DNA of 64,000 nucleotides from JAAYEL01 sp964345835 (GTDB lineage Bacteria; Bacillota; Clostridia; Tissierellales; Peptoniphilaceae): positions 62,001-126,000 of the forward strand of contig CAYFSL010000001.1 in NCBI GenBank assembly GCA_964345835.1, in the 5' to 3' direction. Below, one piece after another: positions 59,393-64,000 of this stretch. Position 1 is the first letter of the stretch; each line of letters begins with the position of its first letter. The translations under genes were made by a program, and so were the position numbers. The notes beneath the pieces are model-generated. The model had not been told where the DNA came from. It was given only the letters and a program-made list of their open reading frames with translations, and did no database searches.

Positions 59393-59968
59393 TTAAACAA
59401 TCTCATAAATTGACTTGTAAACGTCTTCGGCTATTTTATCGTAAGCTTGTCTTTTGTCTAAATCTTTGTAGTCATTTATCTTAATTACGGGTTTGAAGTC
59501 TAGTCTCATACGTCCAAAGAGCCTATATCCATTAACTATTTCAAGTGGAAGGATGTCTGCATTAGCCTTTAGAGCTATATATCCTATACCATTTTTTATG
59601 TTTTCTTTTTTAACTTCTTTCACCCTTGTTCCTTCTGGGAATATCCCCAAGTACTTATCTTCATTTAGAACTTTTACGCACTTTTTTACAGCCTTTAGAT
59701 CAATACCTTCCCTATCTATAGGAAAAGCCCCTAATTTATTCATGAAATAGGCTAGAAACTTGTTATCAAAAAGTTCCTTTTTGGATACAAAATATATATG
59801 ATTCTTTCTAAACCCTAGAGCTAGAGTAAAAGGATCCATAAGGTTAATATGGTTAGAACATATTATTAGCTTGCCTTCTGGTAGGTCTTTGGGTTTATTT
59901 TTTAATGTGAAAAAGAAAAATATTTTATATATTGGCCATAGTAAATAGTATAAAAATTTATATAACAT
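59393..59968 (-). CDS. plsC: 1-acyl-glycerol-3-phosphate acyltransferase
   Basis: Membrane-associated acyltransferase that makes phosphatidic acid, substrate of CdsA (18488). 191 residues: N-terminal hydrophobic segment, catalytic NHINLMD (HX4D) at about 37-43, and FPEGTR at about 114-119. In other Firmicutes the order cmk-plsC-ispH-rpsA is common; ispH is absent here. It overlaps cmk by 11 bases and has GAGGAAAAA ahead of the ATG. Confidence 0.93.
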   Translation of the reverse strand: MLYKFLYYLLWPIYKIFFFFTLKNKPKDLPEGKLIICSNHINLMDPFTLALGFRKNHIYFVSKKELFDNKFLAYFMNKLGAFPIDREGIDLKAVKKCVKVLNEDKYLGIFPEGTRVKEVKKENIKNGIGYIALKANADILPLEIVNGYRLFGRMRLDFKPVIKINDYKDLDKRQAYDKIAEDVYKSIYEIV

Positions 59969-60611
59969 TTTTTTCCTCTAAATATTTTATCATTTTGTCT
60001 ACAACTTCATTAATTGAAAGCTCAGATGAGTCAATCTCTATAGCGTCCTCTGCCTTAATTAGTGGGGAAATCTTTCTATTGCTATCATAGTCGTCCCTTC
60101 TTAGTATATCTTCAAGGATTTCCTCATAACTTGAACTAGTTGACCCAAGTTGAAGTAATCTTCTTTTTGCCCTTGTTTCGGCTTTAGCTGTTAGAAAAAA
60201 CTTGATTGAAGCATCTGGCAAGACATGACTACCAATATCTCTACCGTCTACTACAATGTTAGACTTACTCGAAATCCTCCTTTGTTCTTCAACCAGCCTT
60301 TCTCTTACCGCTTTATAGCTAGAGATTAAGGAAACATTTTTAGTGACCTCTTGGCTTCTTATCTCCTCGTCAACATTAATACCATTTAGGTAGAAGCTTC
60401 CATTTATTATATTAAGCTCAATATTAGCAAGCTTTTTTTCAACCACACCTTCATCTTCTAAATCGCTTTTGTTTTGTAAAAAATAAAGGGTGTAGGCCCT
60501 ATACATAGCCCCAGTATCTAGGTATTCGAAATTGATTTTATCAGCTAGTAATTTTGATATTGTCGATTTTCCAGCCCCGGCTGGTCCATCAATTGCTATT
60601 GATTTATACAT
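59958..60611 (-). CDS. cmk: Cytidylate kinase
   Basis: Phosphorylates CMP and dCMP, recycling CMP from lipid and RNA turnover. 217 residues. P-loop IDGPAGAGKSTISK near the N terminus, YLDTGAMYR, and VVDGRDIGSHVLPDASIKFFLTA. The start is ATG 60611 (MYKSIAIDG) after GGAGGAAG; the longer frame overlaps the upstream flavoprotein gene. Real overlap with that gene is 8 bases. Confidence 0.95.
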   Translation of the reverse strand: MYKSIAIDGPAGAGKSTISKLLADKINFEYLDTGAMYRAYTLYFLQNKSDLEDEGVVEKKLANIELNIINGSFYLNGINVDEEIRSQEVTKNVSLISSYKAVRERLVEEQRRISSKSNIVVDGRDIGSHVLPDASIKFFLTAKAETRAKRRLLQLGSTSSSYEEILEDILRRDDYDSNRKISPLIKAEDAIEIDSSELSINEVVDKMIKYLEEKNVI

Positions 60612-61839
60612 CACTTCCTCCATTTGATGAGTTAATACCAGCAAGATAGGCTGTTGAATAGGCGACCTGTAGGTTGTAGCCACCAGTATAGGCATCTACA
60701 TCAATAATTTCTCCCGCAAAATAAAGTCCTTCAACTAACTTGCTTTCCATTGTGGAAGGATTGATTTCCTTGATATTTACCCCACCGCTAGTAATTATAG
60801 CATATTTAAGGTCATTTAGACCCTTGAAATTAATCTTAAACTCCTTAAAGGCCATAAGTATACGGTGTCTTTCTTCCTTACTGATTTGATGGCCTTTTTT
60901 ATCCCTATCGACTTCTGCCATTTCTAGCAAGGGAACTATTAATGGTTGAAGAGTCAAGGCTTGAATAATAGTAGAGATATTTTTATTGGGTGACTTTGAA
61001 AGTTCCCTTACAAGTCTTTTATCTAAGGTGACCTGGTCTAGAGCAGGCTTTAGGTCAATATGCATGTCATTAACCTGGTCTTCATTTTTATTGATTATAG
61101 AAGAAGCTGTAAGGACAATTGGACCGCTAATCCCTTTGTCTGTAAAAAGCATTTCCCCAAAAAGTGAATACTTCTTCTTTTTTATCTTGTAATTTAGGCA
61201 GACATTTTTTAAGCTGACTCCTTTTAAATCCTTAATGAATTGGTCTTTAAGGATAATATCTACAAGGGCCGGTTTAGGAGTAATTATCTTGTGACCAAGA
61301 GACCTGGCAAAGTCGTAGCCTTCCCCTGTCGATCCAGTTACTGGGTAAGACTTACCTCCAGTCGCTATTATGACCTTATCAAAATTTAATATGCCAGATT
61401 TTCGAGTATGGACTGAAAAACTTTGTCGATTTTTTTCGATTTGTGTTACTTCAGTATTAAGCATAATTTTAACTGACTTATTATCTAATATTTTATTTAG
61501 GGTCTTGATTACATCTGATGACTTATCGGAAACAGGAAATACCCTATCCCCTCTTTCGACTTTAGTTCTAAGACCATTGTTATTAAGCAGGCTGATAATA
61601 TCTTGGTTAGTAAAAGAATTAAAAGCTGAATACATAAACTTTTTATTAGTAATTACCTGGTCTAAGATTTCAGTCATTGGTCTTATATTTGTGATATTAC
61701 ACCTGCCTTTACCAGTTATATAAAGCTTTTTCCCCAATTTTTCATTTTTTTCAATCAAGTAGACCTGGTTAGACTTATCAGCGGCATATATTGCCGATAT
61801 CATGCCAGCAGGTCCCCCTCCTATGACGGCGATTTTCAT
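60604..61839 (-). CDS. HI0933/BaiN-family flavoprotein
   Basis: 411-residue FAD-dependent oxidoreductase-like protein: dinucleotide-binding GGGPAGMISAIYAA at 7-20, the family motif LYITGKGRCNITN, KVIIATGGKSYPVTGSTGEGY, and a C-terminal FAD-binding VEGLYFAGEIIDVDAYTGGYNLQVAYSTA. Physiological substrate is unknown; some relatives are flavin-dependent reductases. Overlaps cmk by 8 bases and follows rluB by 15. Confidence 0.9.
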   Translation of the reverse strand: MKIAVIGGGPAGMISAIYAADKSNQVYLIEKNEKLGKKLYITGKGRCNITNIRPMTEILDQVITNKKFMYSAFNSFTNQDIISLLNNNGLRTKVERGDRVFPVSDKSSDVIKTLNKILDNKSVKIMLNTEVTQIEKNRQSFSVHTRKSGILNFDKVIIATGGKSYPVTGSTGEGYDFARSLGHKIITPKPALVDIILKDQFIKDLKGVSLKNVCLNYKIKKKKYSLFGEMLFTDKGISGPIVLTASSIINKNEDQVNDMHIDLKPALDQVTLDKRLVRELSKSPNKNISTIIQALTLQPLIVPLLEMAEVDRDKKGHQISKEERHRILMAFKEFKINFKGLNDLKYAIITSGGVNIKEINPSTMESKLVEGLYFAGEIIDVDAYTGGYNLQVAYSTAYLAGINSSNGGSDV

Positions 61840-61854
61840 ATTTCCACCTCAAAT

Positions 61855-62547
61855 TTATATGCTATATAGGTAGGTTATTTCATCGTTTGTTAAGTGCCTA
61901 TATTGACCTTCTTTTAAGCCAGCTAGATTTAAACTGGCAATAGCAGTTCTCTTAAGGTCAAGGACATGATAGCCTAAGGCATGAAACATCCTCCTAATCT
62001 GTCTTTTTTTTCCTTCTGAAATTTTTATTATTATTTTTTTTTGATTATCAGTAAAAGTTAAATAAGAAGGTGCCGTGATATAGTCCCCTATATCAATCCC
62101 CCTTCTAAACTTACTCTCAAACCCCCTATTAAAATCCTTGTTTAACAAAACTTCATATGTCTTAAAAATCTGGTTTTTAGGGTGCATTATTCTATTGTAG
62201 AGGTCTCCATCATTTGTGATTAAGATTAAACCCCTGCTATCCATATCCAACCTTCCTATTGAAAACAACTTGTAGTCAAGGTCAATTAAGTCAAATATAG
62301 TCTTATCAGCAAATAGATCATTATTTGTGCAGGCATATCCTTTAGGCTTATTAAGCATTAGGTAGATTTTTTCTTCTACCAATGATATTTTTATATCATC
62401 AACTGTTACATAGTCATTTTCTTCTACCTGGTAACCTGGTTCTGTTAAAATTTCACCGTTTACCTTAACTCTTCCGGCATCTATTAGTCTATCCGCTTGC
62501 CTTCTGGAAGATATCCCACACTTTGCTATATACTTATTTATCCTCAT
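61855..62547 (-). CDS. rluB: 23S rRNA pseudouridine synthase (RluB type)
   Basis: 230 residues: N-terminal S4-like RNA-binding domain (MRINKYIAKCGISSRRQADRLI in pattern, about 1-60) and the RsuA-family catalytic domain with Asp in GRLDMDSRGLILITNDG and GKKRQIRRMFHALGY. Isomerises uridine near position 2605 in 23S rRNA by family inference. Firmicutes often carry it downstream of scpA-scpB, as here; it overlaps scpB by 14 bases. Confidence 0.93.
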   Translation of the reverse strand: MRINKYIAKCGISSRRQADRLIDAGRVKVNGEILTEPGYQVEENDYVTVDDIKISLVEEKIYLMLNKPKGYACTNNDLFADKTIFDLIDLDYKLFSIGRLDMDSRGLILITNDGDLYNRIMHPKNQIFKTYEVLLNKDFNRGFESKFRRGIDIGDYITAPSYLTFTDNQKKIIIKISEGKKRQIRRMFHALGYHVLDLKRTAIASLNLAGLKEGQYRHLTNDEITYLYSI

Positions 62548-63100
62548 CTACTAATTCTTCATCTCCTATTAAAAATTCATCTAGAGCTTCTAGTTGGTCA
62601 ACGGATGGAAGATCTTCAATTGAGGAAATATCGAATAAGGACAAAAATTCGTTTGTTGTCCCATATAAAATTGGCTTTCCTATTTTTTCTAACCTTCCGA
62701 CTTCTTTTATGAGTTTCTTATTGAGAAGGGTATCGATAGAGCTATAGCTTTTAACCCCTCTAATATCATCGATCTCAACTCTTGTTATAGGTTGCTTATA
62801 AGCTATTAGGGCAAGAACTTCCATGGAAGAGTTTGATAAGGTCTTAGACCTTGTCTTCTTTAGCAATTTAGATATGAACTTGTCGTGGTCTGGTCTAGTA
62901 GACAATTGCACATAATCATTATAGTTATTAAGAACTATTCCCCTTCTATAATGGTTATATTCTTCTTCTAATTGATTTAATAACTTCCTAGTATAGGACC
63001 TGTCTTTCTCAATTATTTTCGCTAATTCATCTATATGGATTGGCTCAGCCCAGACAAAAAGCACAGCCTCTAAAATTGAAATATATTCTCTATCGTTCAT
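62534..63100 (-). CDS. scpB: Segregation and condensation protein B
   Basis: Winged-helix partner of ScpA in the SMC condensin complex. 188 residues: two WH domains (ILEAVLFVWAEPIHIDELAKII; then LEVLALIAYKQPITRVEIDDIRG-like segment with VDIRGV-type sequence) and an acidic tail. The start is ATG 63100 (MNDREY) with GAGGAAG ahead, not the longer form beginning at 63115. Overlaps scpA by 11 bases. Confidence 0.94.
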   Translation of the reverse strand: MNDREYISILEAVLFVWAEPIHIDELAKIIEKDRSYTRKLLNQLEEEYNHYRRGIVLNNYNDYVQLSTRPDHDKFISKLLKKTRSKTLSNSSMEVLALIAYKQPITRVEIDDIRGVKSYSSIDTLLNKKLIKEVGRLEKIGKPILYGTTNEFLSLFDISSIEDLPSVDQLEALDEFLIGDEELVDEDK

Positions 63101-63830
63101 CAGCTTCCTCTTCATTAAGTTTAACTTTTATCTCTAATGTATCCCTATCTTGTAAAATGTATAGTTTTTTTGTCTTTGATAATTCCAGGATAGAAAGAAA
63201 AATGACTATTACTTCAGACTTGTTTTTCGCCCTTTTTATAATTGAACTAATATTTAGCAGCTTTTTCTCAAGAAGCTTGTTTTGAATCTTACGGTTGTAA
63301 TCTTCTAAGGAATATTCCTCGACATTAAGGATCTTATCCACCTTAAACTCAAATTCATGGGTAGATTTAACTATAAGTGATTCAAGGCTTAATTTTAAAA
63401 GATCTACATCGTAGACAATTTCATCGTCGATTTCTTCTTCCCTATACTTATTAAGATCTTCTTGAAGCTTAGAATGTTTTTTAAGTCCTTCTTTTTCGAA
63501 TTTTCTCAATTCAATTACTATTTTTTTTATCTTTTTATATTCAACCAATCTTCTTACAAGCTCATCCTTGCTTATTTCATCTTCCTGGTCTTCTTCAAAT
63601 TCTATGCTGTCTTTTACAAGACTTTTGGCTTTTATAATTAACAGGCTTGCAGCTATAACTATAAAATCAGTTATTTCATCTGAAGGAATCTTCATAGAAT
63701 TGATTTCTTTAATATATGAGTTTGTGATTTCCGATATCCTAATATCATAGATATCCATTTTTGATTTTTCAATCAAATCTAAGAGCAAGTCAAAGGGACC
63801 ATAGAATTCCCCAGTTCTAACATTTTTCAT
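63090..63830 (-). CDS. scpA: Segregation and condensation protein A
   Basis: Kleisin that bridges SMC heads in condensin. 246 residues. Opening GPFDLLLDLIEKSKMDIYDI, which binds the SMC neck, a long charged middle helix region, and a C-terminal winged helix ending near KLNEEEADER. First gene of the scpA-scpB-rluB-flavoprotein-cmk-plsC run; the ribosome site (GAG) is weak. The 170 bases upstream (63831-64000) are AT-rich and probably hold its promoter, which I cannot define. Confidence 0.94.
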   Translation of the reverse strand: MKNVRTGEFYGPFDLLLDLIEKSKMDIYDIRISEITNSYIKEINSMKIPSDEITDFIVIAASLLIIKAKSLVKDSIEFEEDQEDEISKDELVRRLVEYKKIKKIVIELRKFEKEGLKKHSKLQEDLNKYREEEIDDEIVYDVDLLKLSLESLIVKSTHEFEFKVDKILNVEEYSLEDYNRKIQNKLLEKKLLNISSIIKRAKNKSEVIVIFLSILELSKTKKLYILQDRDTLEIKVKLNEEEADER

Positions 63831-64000
63831 AATATATTCTCAAAATCCAATTTATTATATCCATATTTTAACTAAAAAGACATATATTTTTTCTACAATA
63901 TTAAAAATAAAGCCAGTATTCCTATTAATCAAGATAAAGGCTATCAAAAAAATATAAGAGTATCGCTCATACTTATATATAAAGTATTCAAATTTATATG

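Noticed and set aside
60612..60695. Extended N terminus of cytidylate kinase
   Set aside because: Lies in the out-of-frame end of the flavoprotein gene; ATG 60611 has GGAGGAAG and matches the family start.

Overview
The window is a chromosomal stretch of a low-GC Gram-positive anaerobe. The protein set (PolC, RNase Y, rpsB-tsf-pyrH-frr, ScpA/ScpB, YnbB-type PLP enzyme, Firmicute LexA boxes) and the AT-rich codon use fit Clostridia/Tissierellia, perhaps an Anaerococcus or Peptoniphilus relative. That placement is inference from sequence character; no search was run. It is almost entirely core genome. I see no CRISPR array, intact insertion sequence, prophage, tRNA or rRNA. One 100-base run of N (34876-34975) is an assembly gap.

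Left part, mostly + strand. (1) 1-4.2 kb: sugar metabolism (5'-truncated pullulanase, PgcA-type phosphohexomutase, an unusually short pyruvate-kinase-like protein), then threonine ammonia-lyase. (2) 5.4-8.6 kb: an FHA protein, an FtsW/RodA glycosyltransferase and a class B-like PBP in overlapping frames, i.e. a peptidoglycan synthesis module. (3) 8.7-12.4 kb: DUF697 membrane protein, NAD kinase (- strand), a 6S-like RNA, YtxH and DUF948 envelope proteins, and an orphan structured small RNA with C-rich hairpin loops. (4) 12.4-14.3 kb: lipoprotein with a sortase-like domain, and a P1-family peptidase. (5) 14.5-24.5 kb: rpsB-tsf, then pyrH-frr-uppS-cdsA-rseP-polC. (6) 24.5-34.6 kb: rimP-nusA-rnpM-infB-rbfA-nrnA-truB-ribF, then rpsO and pnp. 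(7) 35.3-40.8 kb: ftsK-pgsA-recA-rny. (8) 41-43.7 kb: GntP permease with glycerate kinase.

The strand bias flips at 43.7-48.8 kb. This gene-poor zone holds a small export protein, a Xer-type recombinase, divergent lexA and a YneA-like SOS division inhibitor around three LexA boxes, and a divergent ArsR regulator/lipid kinase pair. From 48.8 kb to the end everything is on the - strand: ynbB-like enzyme, miaA, mutL, mutS, miaB; EamA transporter; rpsA; then scpA-scpB-rluB-(HI0933-type flavoprotein)-cmk-plsC.

Points of most interest: the orphan RNA at about 11967-12158, one C-rich hairpin of which carries 13 bases complementary to the nadK leader; the absence of dxr, ispG and ispH from both loci where Firmicutes often carry them; a MutL whose C-terminal endonuclease motifs look degenerate; a lipid-anchored sortase-like protein without the usual arginine; a probable attenuator ahead of rimP-nusA; and a recA start where the Shine-Dalgarno points to a non-standard codon.
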